The notes under the pieces were generated by a model. That model had not been told where the DNA came from. It did not search any database and was given only the letters and a program-made list of their open reading frames with translations. This document shows positions 47,719 to 59,248 of a stretch of 64,000 bases of DNA, piece by piece. This DNA comes from Jackrogersella multiformis (taxonomy: Eukaryota; Ascomycota; Sordariomycetes; Xylariales; Hypoxylaceae), in assembly GCA_902806575.1 (NCBI GenBank), contig CADCXD010000010.1:1054001-1118000 (forward strand), in the 5' to 3' direction. Both the position numbers and the translations under genes were made by a program. Positions within the stretch are counted from its first letter, which is position 1. Each line of letters starts with the position of its first letter.

Positions 47719-49248
47719 ATGCCCGACATAGATCCCGCGGCCTTAAGCCGCCCGTCTGTCACCCTTTCCACGCCAACTCTTAAATCCATAACCGTTTCCG
47801 CGCCCACTACTCAGAAAGTCACCAAAACCAGTCAAATCATCCCAGCTCGCATCGATCTCGAACCCCTTTACACAGCTCTAAAATCGGCAATTGGAAATGA
47901 ACAATGGAACATCTACAAAGAGTCAACCACCCAATTTATACTTGGTTAGTCTTTGTCACGATAAATTAGTTAATATTCCCGTATAAGTCGGGGTTCATTA
48001 ACGCTTTATATATAGGGCGGTTGAACCAAGTCGAGTATTCCGAACGTATCGACCCCATACTATTCTCCCCCAATGGCGACAAGAGCCACCTACACAACCA
48101 ACTCCTCGCCGCCATATATGGAAACCTCACGAGGGAGATGCCGGATCAAGGCGTTGCACCATGGGTTTCCGCTAACGACAAACCCACCGCCAACGTTGGC
48201 GCCAAACCCGTGACTGGAGATGCCGCCGAGCGTAGGTTGAAGGGTGATGTCATGCAGCTTCCGAGTCGTGACAGGCGACGTATTAAGGAATTGGTTCAAA
48301 ATGATGTTAGTATCATTACCCTGATGCGCTCGTGGTTTGTGGAGACTAACATCTTGCAAAGTTCGACCCTTTCGAATCTATGGCAAATATATTCACTGAA
48401 CACCACCGCGGCAGACCCACGCGCGTCCCGGACGCACCACAGAGTGCCAATGGTCTCAACAAGATGAGTAAGTCCCCTTTCTCACTTGCATCAAAACGAA
48501 GCTTGTGCTAAACAACGTAGACTGGGATCTCGAGATTCGGAAGCGTTTCGCCCAACCTTTGGCCATAGAATCAGGCGAATTCCCGGACATAGCGAGCGTC
48601 GAGTCGAGAATGCTACCTATCTGCTACGAAACGGGGCTCGTTGGTGGCCATGCTCCGGACGCTACCCAATTCGTGACCGTTGCTGCCGAGACTTTCATTA
48701 AGGAATTTCTTTCCACAGTATTCAGTAGAACTAGAAGCAATGGGCCTGGCGATTCTGGGAGCGCCGGATTTGGCTCCGGGGCCGCTTGGATTCAAACTCA
48801 CAATTATCGACGGCAACTCAGACGAGAAGAGACTGCATTTAGTAAAGGGGAATTATCCCGAGACAAGAGTGGGCTCTTGCCTATCGAGGCTAAAGCTTCA
48901 AGCGAGAGACCCCCACTCGGTATGGCCGATCTTCGACTCGCCCTAGAAATAGGTGACTGTGGCATAGGCTCTTTCCCTACTATTAGGATGGGGGTCTTAT
49001 ACAATTTCCGGGATGGCGAACTGGAGAACTACCATAATTATACTTGGCTCCACGGCCGCAAACCAAAAGATTACGGGGATTTCGGTGTGGATCATATCAA
49101 CGGCAACGGTGTACGTGCTCTCACAAACGGTGGCGCTTATCCGGAACCAATGGACATCGACGAAGAGCCTCCAGCATGGGAGGGTGCCGGTACTCAGGAT
49201 ACGTCGATACTCGATGGCGTTTTAGATTCGTGCCTAGCAGTCCCCTAG
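47719..49248 (+). CDS. ada1: SAGA complex subunit Ada1 (Hfi1/SAGA-Tad1 family)
   Basis: Four exons (47719-47944, 48016-48305, 48362-48467, 48521-49248) join in phase to 449 aa. Ada1 is a structural subunit of the SAGA histone acetyltransferase co-activator and contributes a histone-fold contact. The conserved SAGA-Tad1 region runs from about residue 40: [20 protein letters not shown], then [19 protein letters not shown] and [12 protein letters not shown]. The central part (about 205-260) is [23 protein letters not shown] second conserved block starts at [21 protein letters not shown] and the C-terminus has the typical GVLDSCLAV ending. The first two introns both use the uncommon donor GTTAGT. 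A frame that reads through intron 2 (48021-48467) destroys the conserved FDPFESMA segment and is not the product. The gene is divergent from the GCP3 gene. Confidence 0.92.
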
Positions 49249-50256
49249 TAGGGAAATACGGACTGGAGCTCCACGACACGAAAACCCACGAGCGGGCGGC
49301 ATCCGAAACCGAGACGAGCTCTCTCAAGTCGAGGAACAAACTCGGTAACAAAGGCATGAGCACACATGGCAAGTGCGAGCCCGAATTGTATCAGCATTAT
49401 TATGGGCCTACTAAGACTTCCAGAGGAAGTTTGAAAAGTTCATCGAATTGCAAAAAGGTGTACCATGTCACAGCACCTAAATGGCCATTCGCCCCAAAGT
49501 AAAGGGCGTGGCAGAACCAGGCTAAGATGAGATATTATTATCTCTCGGGCGACGGCGTACATATGTACCTACTTTGGTCCGTTTTACTTGTTAGGACTAG
49601 TGATTTGCATGAGCATTGGCATTAAGGCGTTATTCGTTGGCTGCATTGCTTTTGGCTTGTATGAAGACAGAAAACGCGGGCGAGATTGGGAGGCTGGTTT
49701 CCGGCGTTTACTCTTTGGCGGACTACATGTACTCTATTGCACCGATACCCCCTACGCTACCGTAGGAAGCACCCTCCGATTTCTTACTAGATCATATCGC
49801 ATTCATCGCATTAAGGATAGATGCAATCTCAAGACTCTTAAGACAAAATGACGAATTATATGGGATTAAGTACAGGTAAGAATATAATTATGTACCTAAT
49901 AACTGAGGTTGTTGAACATTCACGTACCCCTGACAAATTACGGATAGCTGCGCTTTAGTTGATCTGATGACGTTCAGTAGCCCCACATATTCTCGGATTG
50001 GTGCATAAATCGCGAAGCTCGACGCGAAAGACGCGTCTTGTCAAAGCGCGTACAGGGGGTAGCTATGTACATACATAATTCACTAGGTAACCTTGGAACT
50101 CATTACTGCTCCAGCCCCCACTTACACTGTTTTAACTCACAAACAAGGAGAACATTTCTTAACTTAACATTATAATACTAATTCCCATACATGATGCCAT
50201 CTTGACATTAACAAACTTAATTGTATTTTTCAATTTGTCAGGTATTAATAACTAAA
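49249..50256. other. Intergenic spacer
   Basis: About 1 kb between tandem genes: the 3' flank of ada1 and the promoter of mrc1. An 80-codon open frame with an ATG at 49609 ends at 49851; it has no homology I recognise and probably reflects chance. A CTAGGTA element lies near 50084. Confidence 0.5.
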
Positions 50257-53200
50257 ATGGCATTTACTCGATCATCGTCGCCTGCAGAGGGCACGTCTCC
50301 ACCCACATCACCTCAATTGTCGCCTCGCTCCAAGATCAAGGCCTTGTTGGCAGCCGTGAATGATGCGGATTCGGATGATGAATCGAGCGGGCCAATTGAC
50401 CCAAAGACTTTATTCAAGCCTTCCGAAAAGATCACCACGGACAATAATGCAGAGGAAAGTGACGAAGAGGAGCAAGAAATTGTTCGGCCTCGAGGACGAC
50501 TAGCTGGGCGAATGAGAGCCAATGACATAAATACAACAACAGACGATACCCCTTCAAATATCCCGAACAAGCCTACTAGAAGCCCAAAAAAATCCACAAA
50601 ATCGGATGCTACGGCGAATGCGAATGCGAGTGATGAAGACGAAGATGATGAAGATGTCAACATCATCCCGCGTCGACGATTAGCTCGACCTGTTCGAGAA
50701 GCGACACCGGATGCCATAGCAGACGCCGAGGCACCCCCATCACCGGGTCTCTTCGTCACGCCGGCTCCAGAGACTCCAGTAGCACTCCGTCAATCTGCAG
50801 TTCAATCTGATTCGGATGACGAATTGCCACAAAATTTAGCGAAGAGCGATCGCTTTATGGCACTGGTAGCTAAGAAGCGGCAAGAAAGGCTTGCCAAAGA
50901 AGCTGAGGAGGAGCGTAAACGAAAGGAGCGTGCTGAGCGAATGGCCGAGCAGATACCCGCCGAATCGGATGTCGACGACATATCTGATATCACAGACGAT
51001 GACGGCGGCCGTAAGCTCACGCAAGACGTCTCCCGTCCCTCTCGCAAGGCCAGCAGGAAGGCTCTAGAAGAGATGAACCGCGAGACACAACGAATAAGCC
51101 GAAGCTTGCAACTTGCCCACGAAGCGAAGACGAAAAAGAAGATTACGAAAGCTTCGCTATTCGAGCGCTTCAATTTCAGAACGCAAGCAGCACCTATCGA
51201 GAGCAAACCAGCAAGCTCAAGCCGACCGACTACTCCTGGTTCGGCGCAACAGACAGATGCTGAGATGGCAGATGCCGGAACTCCACCCAGCTCTCCGCCG
51301 CTTGCCCCAAAGTCGATCCAGAATCCTCCCGCCACGCCCACGGCCCCGTCTGCTACTCTAGGGTTAGATGTAGTCAGAGAGGAGGACGATGATGATGTAG
51401 AGTTGCCCAGTATAGAAGATGTATTGGCACAGAGCAAAAAGGAAGGCAAGGGAAAAGGCAAGGCTGTCGAGGCCGTAATCGAAACTGCGGAAGCCAAGAA
51501 AGCAGTAGCAAATAAGCCAAAACGTCAAGTCCGCGTCAAGCTGCCTCCAATGCAGGCGAACTTGGTCACCATAGACTCCGATGACGAGCTTGAAATCACT
51601 AACTCGAAGAAAGGGAAATTGGATGCAATCTTTAACAAGCTCCCCGAGAAGAAGGCCCAGGAATCCATATCAATGAATGTGCTACGCCGCCTAGCTCATC
51701 TTTCCTCGCCAACCCGAGAACCCTCGCGAGGCCGCAATGCTAAACCATCGATGTCTACAGCTGAGCTTCAAATATCTTTACAGCAACGGGCTAGAGCTCA
51801 GGCCAAGTTGGAACGCGAGCGACGTCTTGAGTTCTTACGGTCAAAAGGAATAACCGTACAGACCGAGGAAGAGCGCCGGCAGGAAAGAGATCAGGTTGAA
51901 GATATCGTTGCGCGAGCTCGCCAGGAGGTCGAGGAGATCATGCAACGAGAACGCGAGGATGCTAAGAAAGCAAGGAAGGAGAAGAGAAAGAACGGTGAAG
52001 ACGATCCTCTAGCTTGGGACGATAGTGACGACGATAGCTTCGAGGAGAGCGACAAAGAGAACCCGGTGGAGATTGAGATTTCTGGCTCGGAAGAGGAGGA
52101 GGGCGATGAAGATGATGAGATGGACGATGCTGAGGATAGAGGTGAAGATGAACCCGCGGCAAATCCCATGTTTGAGAATGAAGCGGAGGAAGATGGAGAA
52201 TCTGAGGAGGAGTGCACACCGAAGGCCACCAGAAATATCGTATCTAATGACGAGGCAGACGACGAGCTTCCAGCAGTGAAATCGCGTCGGCCGAAGAAGC
52301 ATATGCATATCGTCTCAGATGACGAGGAGGAAGTTGATGCAACTCCCAAACCGAAGGCTAGCCGCGCTATGTCTCCATCTATTGCTAACCCAGGATCTCC
52401 CAAGATCCCAACATCTGTGCTCCGGTCGGCCACAAAGACCTTCATTCCCGGAATCCCCATTCCCGCGGCAGGGCCAGCAGGCCTTGGGCTTACCCAAATT
52501 TTCGCCGGCACCATGGACGATAGTCAAGTCGAGCCAGCTAGCGGGTCCCCGCTACGATATATGCCTAGCTTTGACAACTTCCCCGACTCCCAATTCTCTG
52601 CTACAGCGGACCAGTCCCAGACTGATTTGGTTCTTAACAGCCAGAAGACGCAAAATATAGATACCCAAGCGCGTGAAACGCAGACCCAAGGCGTAAAGTT
52701 GCAATTTTTGCAGTCGCAAATGCACGGCTTCGATAGCTTGATGCAAATGGACGCAACACAGATGTCAGAACTTATCGACCCTACCCAGGATGGCGGTTTC
52801 CAAGACTTCTCTCCCCTCAAGAGGCGATTCGTCGACGCTCCCCAATCCACAGTCGACACCATGCCGTTAGGCGGGACTCCCGACTACGAGGCCGCGCAAG
52901 ATTCTCCTCTTGTGAGGAAGAGGGGCAAGTTACGACGTAGAGGCGAAAATTCACTCTCTCTTTCCACCTTGGCATCGGTAGAAACACCAGAAAGCCCCAG
53001 CGCCGCACCTCACACACTTGCTGGAGACGCTGAAACAGACACTGAGGCTGCAGCAAGCGCGTTTAAGATAATGCAAAAAGCAGCTAAGAGAAGGAAACGT
53101 ATGCAGGAGAAGTTCGATAAAAAGAAGAGCAAGGCTACAGAGATGGTCGAGGAGCAAGCCGAGGAGTCTGAGGACGAGTATGCTGGACTTGGTGGGGCTG

Positions 53201-54461
53201 ACGGCGAAGACTCGAGCGATGAAGATGACGAGCTTGTCAAGGAGATGATTGACGACGCAGCTGGCAACGACGTTGATACTGCTAAGCTGGCTGGTTTCTT
53301 TGCGTAGGTCGCTATTTCTTTTTTTCTTCTTTTTTTTTATCATAACGCAAAAGCTTACTGTCATATAGTGACCGAGAACGCGCGGCAGATGCGGCTCAGA
53401 TCGACAAGCTGTTCCATGATATCACGACGGGCATGCTACGCAAGCGTCGCCGTGGCGGCGGCGGCAATAACGATCTCGACTTGTCCGACTCGGACGATGG
53501 AGGCGAAGCTCGGCGACGAATGAAGCGACGCCAGTTCGCCAAGATGCAGAAGGCATTGTTCGCGGACGAGCGCATCGGCAAGATTGCCGAGAACCCACGC
53601 AACGCAGCGTTCCTCAAGAGCATAGAGGACAGGAACAGCGATGACGAATGGGACTTCAGCGAGAACTTTGCGGGGGCTCCCGAGAGCGGAGATAGCGAGA
53701 GTCAGAGTCAAGGACAAAATGCGACAACAGCCGAGCAATCGATCCCAGATAGTCAGCCTACGAATAAGGGTCGCAAACGCGCTCACGATGATGATCATGC
53801 AGCACGTCTACCACCAAATGCCCGACGCACGAGAGGAGGGGCTCGTGCCTCTTCACTCACCGACGTCCGAAGGGAGTTATCTAATGTGCTAGACGAGCCC
53901 AACGGCTCAGCCGCATCTATCGTCCCCGCTACAGAAATAGGCTCTGACAGCGAAGATGAGGAACATCAAGCTACGTCTTCGTCGGTGTCTAATAAGGAAA
54001 ATCGCCAACCGGAGGTCGCAGTGGTAGACCGCATTAAGCTAAAGCGCAACTCGTCGTCATTGTCTACGAATAGCAATGGTGCAGCGGGTTCGTCGTCTTC
54101 GCGCCTCGCGTTTGCAGCGCCATCGGCATCCGGGACCACAGGGCTCTTCAAGGTACCGGCGCTACTAAGGCGCGCAACGACGAATTCGATAATCTCGAAT
54201 TCATCAGCGTCCTCTAGCGGCGGTAATTCGCTACCTACGACCGGCAACTCGGGGCCCAGCAAGATGGCAGGCGGAGACGATGGCCAGCTGCTGAAGAAAA
54301 CAGCAGGTAAGCGCTCGGGCATCAACTACTTCGCCCGCGAAACCGAACGCCGCGCAGCGGTGGCGGACGCGGAGAAGAGGCGCGAGGCAAAGAAGTGGAA
54401 GGGGGTCGAGGGGAGAGGCAAGGCCGTTGGGGGGCTATTTGGGGGTGGGCAGTTCGAATAG
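50257..54461 (+). CDS. mrc1: Mediator of replication checkpoint Mrc1 (claspin homologue)
   Basis: Two exons (50257-53303 and 53369-54461) join in phase to 1379 aa. Mrc1 travels with the replication fork, links polymerase epsilon and helicase, and relays ATR/Mec1 signals to the Rad53/Cds1 kinase. The protein is acidic and charged throughout, with coiled-coil-like stretches (for example about 210-240 and 515-575). A SQ/TQ cluster with about a dozen sites runs from residue 746 to 844, the expected checkpoint-kinase target region. The MRC1-like domain follows at about 960-1105: ESEDEYAGLGGADGE, KLAGFFADRERA, DKLFHDITTGMLRKRR and RRMKRRQFAKMQKALFADE. The 65-nt intron falls inside this domain, so reading straight on would cut it. 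The start ATG follows a likely leader intron end (TTTGTCAG). The C-terminus is Ser-rich with basic clusters. Confidence 0.93.
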
Positions 54462-55257
54462 TATCATTTTATGTGATGCTGTTTACAGGCTTTTCTTCGG
54501 CTGGTTTTGATGACATCGGCATAGGCATAGGCGTCTGGATAGGGAAGCCGGTCGCTTACACATCGATCTAGTGTAGGCGAAATGAAATTGATATGTTGCT
54601 GCATATATTACTTACTTATACCTGAGAGGACTAAGTCGCGGCCTGTGATAGTGTGATCTTATTTTGCTCGTGAAGATATGCTGTTCTTTTCGGATATACC
54701 AGCTTACGACTCTATAAAATGTATCTAGGTAGTATGTATTTGTACGAAGGCATCATGAAAAATATACAGTAGATTCAACTTTCCACCTTCCTTGAAGTCA
54801 TAAATAGGGGGGAGGATGTAACACAATATGTATCTGGGTACCTAATACTTACATAAGCAAGAGCTGTGCTTTACCGAGGATTCGCCGTTGCGTCATCACC
54901 TAAGCGGTCTCTATTATTAGTAGGTAGGTACCTATTTCTTTATCCTTCATTCTTCATCCTTCATTATCGCCGGTATCATTACGGTTTAGGACCAACCATA
55001 ACTTCATTTTTAATATCACTAGGTAATGGATAGCAACTAAACGTTCTCATGAGCCTTGTAGTCTCGCATCCCCCCTCATATCAGGAACGCTAGAGTAGGA
55101 TCCTATGTATCGATGATGGAAAGTCTACCGGTGGTCTCTCAACATCGCATAGCTCGAGGCACGTGTCGACGTCACCACCGCCGGGGTTTCTATAGGAAGA
55201 GACTTCGTTGATTGATTGATAGATCACGGAAGGCGATGTTTCGATAACTCGTCGATC
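54462..55257. other. Intergenic spacer
   Basis: About 800 bp. It contains CTAGGTAG-type elements at about 54724 and 54922 and otherwise nothing recognised. The last 150 bp should be the promoter of the next gene. Confidence 0.5.
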
Positions 55258-56626
55258 ATGGCACCTCCGCCGGCTGTAGGTCCTACGTCAATATATACTG
55301 GTGGCTGGTATATATAACATATAAGAGGTTGGATGACCGCTGACGATATGGCAGACCCCGACGCCCCATCGGTTCCTGGTGCCGAAGCGGTCGCAGCCTA
55401 GGTCTGAGACGCCCAAGGCGTTCCATAGCGGCGGGCATCAGTTCCAAGCCACGCCGCGCTTCTCTCTCCACTCGACGCCTAGGGGGCCGCCGGGAGGGGC
55501 AGAGGGAGGGGGAGGGGGAGGGGGAGGGCCGTCTTCTAGTATTACGACTCCCGCTCCTGCTAGGACCAGGGCTGGGGCTTTTCATCGTCCGACTCCGCGG
55601 GCAACAGACCCGATCAATGACATTATCAGCAGCTCGCCGCCTTTTGCCGAGCAGCGACCAGGTGGTGGTGGTGGTAATGGTAATGGTGCAAACCAGACCG
55701 ATCCCATCGAAGCTTTCGACGTAGACACGGATGTGGACGCTGTGCCGGAGTCCTCGCCACCTCGAGGAGAAAGCAGCGACCGTGGCAGAAGCAGCGAAGA
55801 AGAATATGATGATGACTTCCGGCAACCATCTCTGAAGCGCCGCCGCATTTCCATATCCTCGAACCCTAGCGTCGACGAGACTCCATCCCCGCAGCACCTG
55901 CACGAAAGCTTAGAAGAAGACCTCATCATGCACGAAGGAGGCACGGAAATCCAATCCTCCCTACCCGACTACGAGCCAGCATACGCCGAGGAGCCAGACC
56001 CCAGCCAGGCCCTATCCCCTCTCTACCCTAGGGATAGAGACTCAGCCGCACACCCAGCCCAGCAGCCTACTTTCCAGAAAGCGCCGCGCTTCAAGCCCGT
56101 CGAAGTGCCCGAGGGCTCGAGGCACGGGGACCCGCTCCCGGACGCCTTCTCGCCCCACCGCAAGGGCGCCAAGTACGTCCCCGGCGGCCTCGCGGCCGAG
56201 GTCCGCAACTGGTTCGTCGACGTGTGGGCCGGCGCTAGCACCACCACCACCACCGCCGGGGCGGCCAGACGCGACGGAAGCGCAGGTGTAAGCGGAGGGG
56301 AGTGGATCGCCCGCATCGCGGTCGACGAGGTGCGCGCCGCGCCCGGGATGACGCTCGTGACCGGGCGGCACGTCGCGCTCGACCATAAAGCCGGAGACGG
56401 AACCGGAACCAGAAACGAAAACGAGAATCCGCCCCCCAGCGGTGGAAACACGTCGGCGAGAAGCGTGCGCGTGGTGCTCGCCGGCAGCCCGCGCATATCG
56501 GGCCTGGAGAAGAGGCAGGAGGTGCGGCCCGGCGCCGTAGTAGGCGTCGGCAGGCCCACCTGGGAGGTCGCGCTCCTGGGCCAGGGGCGCTGGAATGTTG
56601 TCTGCGAGTGGGCTATTCTGCGGTGA
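55258..56626 (+). CDS. Conserved-looking fungal protein of unknown function, possible C-terminal OB-like domain
   Basis: Two exons (55258-55275 and 55355-56626) give 429 aa. The main frame has no ATG near its start, but a CTGAC branch point and CAG acceptor at 55354 join it in phase to an 18-nt first exon encoding MAPPPA, giving MAPPPATPTPHRFLVPKRSQ. Residues 10-70 are basic with TPK/TPR motifs and a Gly run. Residues 70-250 are acidic and disordered, with an SLKRRR-type basic patch that could be a nuclear signal. The C-terminal 170 residues look folded: GGLAAEVRNWFVDVW, then PGMTLVTGRHVAL, VRVVLAG, and VRPGAVVGVGRPTWEVAL, ending in VVCEWAIL. The strand pattern and the 'V-PG..VGI..P.WEV' feel suggest an OB-like fold. 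That is a guess from pattern only. A nuclear nucleic-acid-related role would fit the tail and basic patches. Confidence 0.65.
55492..55528 (+). repeat. G-run array, potential G-quadruplex, inside coding sequence
   Basis: Seven runs of three to five G separated by 1-4 bases lie on the coding strand and encode the poly-Gly stretch near residue 55 of the unknown protein. The spacing fits the usual four-run quadruplex rule several times over. Confidence 0.7.
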
Positions 56627-57085
56627 GCACCTACTTGGGTATTTAATGCAGAGGGGTCGAGTTAGGGGTGTGATAGGTGGTCCGTCTCCCTCCCTTTTCC
56701 GGGCGCTGTGATGTATGTTCGTTTTAGTTACAACTAGAGATGTTTCTATAGGGGATCTTCTGTGTTTATGGAGCTACACAAGTGTTACTTATATGACTAT
56801 GTAGCATGGCTTGCGTCTTGGCTGCGTTTGTTTTATTATCTGTGACTCAGAAGCGGAAGCGTAAGGGCATCTTAAAAGCACTCGTCTGGATATCCATGGG
56901 ATGAACAGCTCAGCCACGTAGTTTTGGAATATCTATTATTTTAGACAACCCCTCTCTTTAGCAAGGGGATTATCGTCATTAATTATAATAACCCTAGAGG
57001 AGGTAGAAGACGTTTACATGGAAATGAATAAATACGCATAGACAATTTTGACGAGTTCATATGATGCTTCTACATAAACCCTCGT
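56627..57085. other. Convergent spacer
   Basis: About 460 bp between the unknown-protein gene (+) and the Urc4 gene (-), holding both 3' ends. Nothing else was recognised. Confidence 0.5.
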
Positions 57086-57386
57086 TTAAAACACCGTCCC
57101 GTCGCTTTTGATGATGATCGGGCTCGATTTGGTCTCGGGCCGGCGCTGCGCCGCCACTTCGCGGCCCGACTTCCAGGTTCCGGCCTCGAGCACCTGCGCC
57201 ATGGACAGGCGCACGCCGCCGCTCATGCGGGACAGGATCATATCGTACAGGGCGTCGATCAGGACCAGGGTCATGGCGCGCCACTCGACGACGGCATCGT
57301 CCCCCGCGTCGAAGAGCGGCAGCGCGTGGCCGGAGGCCCGCAGGCCGCGGTCCAGCGTCTCCGGCTTCAGCGACAGCACGCCCAGG

Positions 57387-57420
<34 letters not shown>

Positions 57421-58609
57421 GCGCGGTCAGCGCCTCGGCGTTGGCCCATTGCCTCCCTAGCACCCGCTGGAAGGGCACCATGAGCGAGTACGTCAGCCAC
57501 TGCGTCAGCTTGTGGAAGGGCTGGATGGAATCCGCGCCGGCGCCAGTGCCGGGCGCCGCGGCCTGCTTCTGCAGGGTGCTCAGCGGCCAGGCGTCGCCGA
57601 CGGGGAAGCCGTTCACGGTCGTGCGGTCCCGCGGCCAGATGGGGATGAGCAGGTCCTGCAGGACGTCCCAGAAGACGAGGATGTCGAGCTCCGAAGAGTC
57701 TCCCGCGGTTTTCAGCATGTGATCTGGGGACGTCTTAGCATCTGATGTTTCGAAGCAGCGAGCCACTGCGGGGGGAGATGCATCCTACCGACGAGGTTTC
57801 CCGGGCGGCCGTCAGTGCCAAACACATCGGTGTGGGCGAGGAGCGACGATCCCAGGCTCCTGAGGAGGGCTGCGCGAGACTCGACCCCCAGCATCGGGTT
57901 GCTGTCGGAGACTTGAAACCCTGCCGTTAGTGCGCTTGTCGTTAGTTGTTCCAGACCCTTCCCTGCGCGTCATTCGAGTTAGTAAATACTCTATACCCTA
58001 GGCATATACATAAGCACGCATATAGGTAGGGTCTAAAGGATCAACAGGGAATTACCGTCGACCATAGGGACCGCCGCAGCCTTGGCGTCGGTGAACGCTA
58101 GACCCTTGAACATATAAAGGCTAGCGACGGCGATGCCCTCGCTGCGCTCGTACGTCCGCCCGGTCCCGGGCTCGACGTAGCGCCAGTGATCGCCGGCGCC
58201 GGCATCCAAGAGCACGGAGACGAAGAACAGGTCGATAAGGCGACGGGTAAGCTCGACATCATCGCACCCGGCGCCCTTCCACTCGCGCGTCATGTCGGCG
58301 ACGCGAGGCGCACCTCCGACCTCGAAGTGCTGCCACCGGCCATGGGGAGGGATCGTATCGAACCTATCGGGGCCGAAGTCACGCTAGTAAAGAACGGTGA
58401 GCTTCTCAATACATAGTCCGCTATACAGCTGCGAGTGGGTGAGTGAGCTCGACCTTGATGACGGACGTCACGAAGTCCGCGGCAGCATCGAGTCGATCCT
58501 CGTGTAGATCGAAATGGGTCAAGTTCCCAGCCTTGGCCGCCTCGCCGACGACTTTGGATCGTTCTCGTATGGCGCGGAGAGAGAGGAGGTACTTGACTTG
58601 TGAATCCAT
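57086..58609 (-). CDS. urc4: Urc4-like uracil catabolism protein (DUF1688)
   Basis: Four exons (58609-58454, 58383-58056, 57920-57789, 57723-57086) join in phase to 417 aa. The DUF1688 family includes Urc4 of Lachancea kluyveri, needed for the URC route that lets fungi use uracil as a nitrogen source; its exact chemistry is not settled to my knowledge. Conserved stretches visible here are VKYLLSLRAIRERS at the start, DRFDTIPPHGRWQHFEVGG, LDAGAGDHWRY, EGIAVASLYMFKGLAF, a FQVSDSNPMLGVESRAALL segment across the third exon, LDILVFWDVLQDLLIPIWPR, and a C-terminal IIIKSDGTVF. The first intron has an unusual donor (GTCGAG); no other choice restored the RDFGPDRF segment in phase. No other URC gene is nearby. 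Cytosolic, no targeting signal seen. Confidence 0.88.
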
Positions 58610-59248
58610 GTTGACTTTAGATAGAGTGAAGGTCTAGATGGAAACATGTGAAGTCCGCGGCCAGCCTTATTATAGATAAATGGGTATTTAGGTATCGGTA
58701 TAGATATGTACCCAACCCCGCCTATTGCATCTACTAGCCTAGCCGCTCTACCAGTCTCCACATCGTAGGCTTAGCTCTATAGAGCTGGCCGTAGCGTTGA
58801 TACAGCATATTTCGTACTGCATATTCTCCATATTGAATCTCCTAACTTACAGTAATAAATATATTGTGAGCAACCCAGGTGCTCTAGCACTCCAGCATTA
58901 ACACAAATTTATTCATTTATACCAGAAAACGTCTAGTCGACGTTCTAAGTGCGCCCCCTGCTTATTAAGTACAGACCAATAATGAATTTGGAGCAAGTAG
59001 ATATGAATATTGTTAACTCGATGGTTGCTCCCAAGCCCTATCGTATGCCCAAATACAAATGTCCTTCCAATCTCATAGAAGTATAGCATCAACAAAAATC
59101 AATTTACTCGCCGTCTATGATGCATTGTCGTCAAGTGTCATGCAAGTGTCATGCAAGTGTGAGAACTCAAGAAAAAGCCAGTGATGTAGTGATGTATCCG
59201 TACTCCATGCCCAAAAACAAGCTAGATATCAGCCAAAACAAACAATTA
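58610..59248. other. Spacer: 3' flank of atg2 and promoter of urc4
   Basis: About 640 bp between tandem minus-strand genes. It contains an 11-bp tandem repeat at 59132-59160 and is otherwise AT-rich without recognisable features. Confidence 0.5.
59132..59160 (+). repeat. 11-bp tandem repeat, about 2.6 copies
   Basis: The unit CAAGTGTCATG occurs at 59132 and 59143, with a partial third copy from 59154. It lies just past the atg2 stop codon, probably in its 3' untranslated region. Confidence 0.85.

Noticed and set aside
49609..49851. An 80-codon frame downstream of ada1
   Set aside because: Short, no recognisable motifs, and located where the ada1 3' untranslated region is expected.
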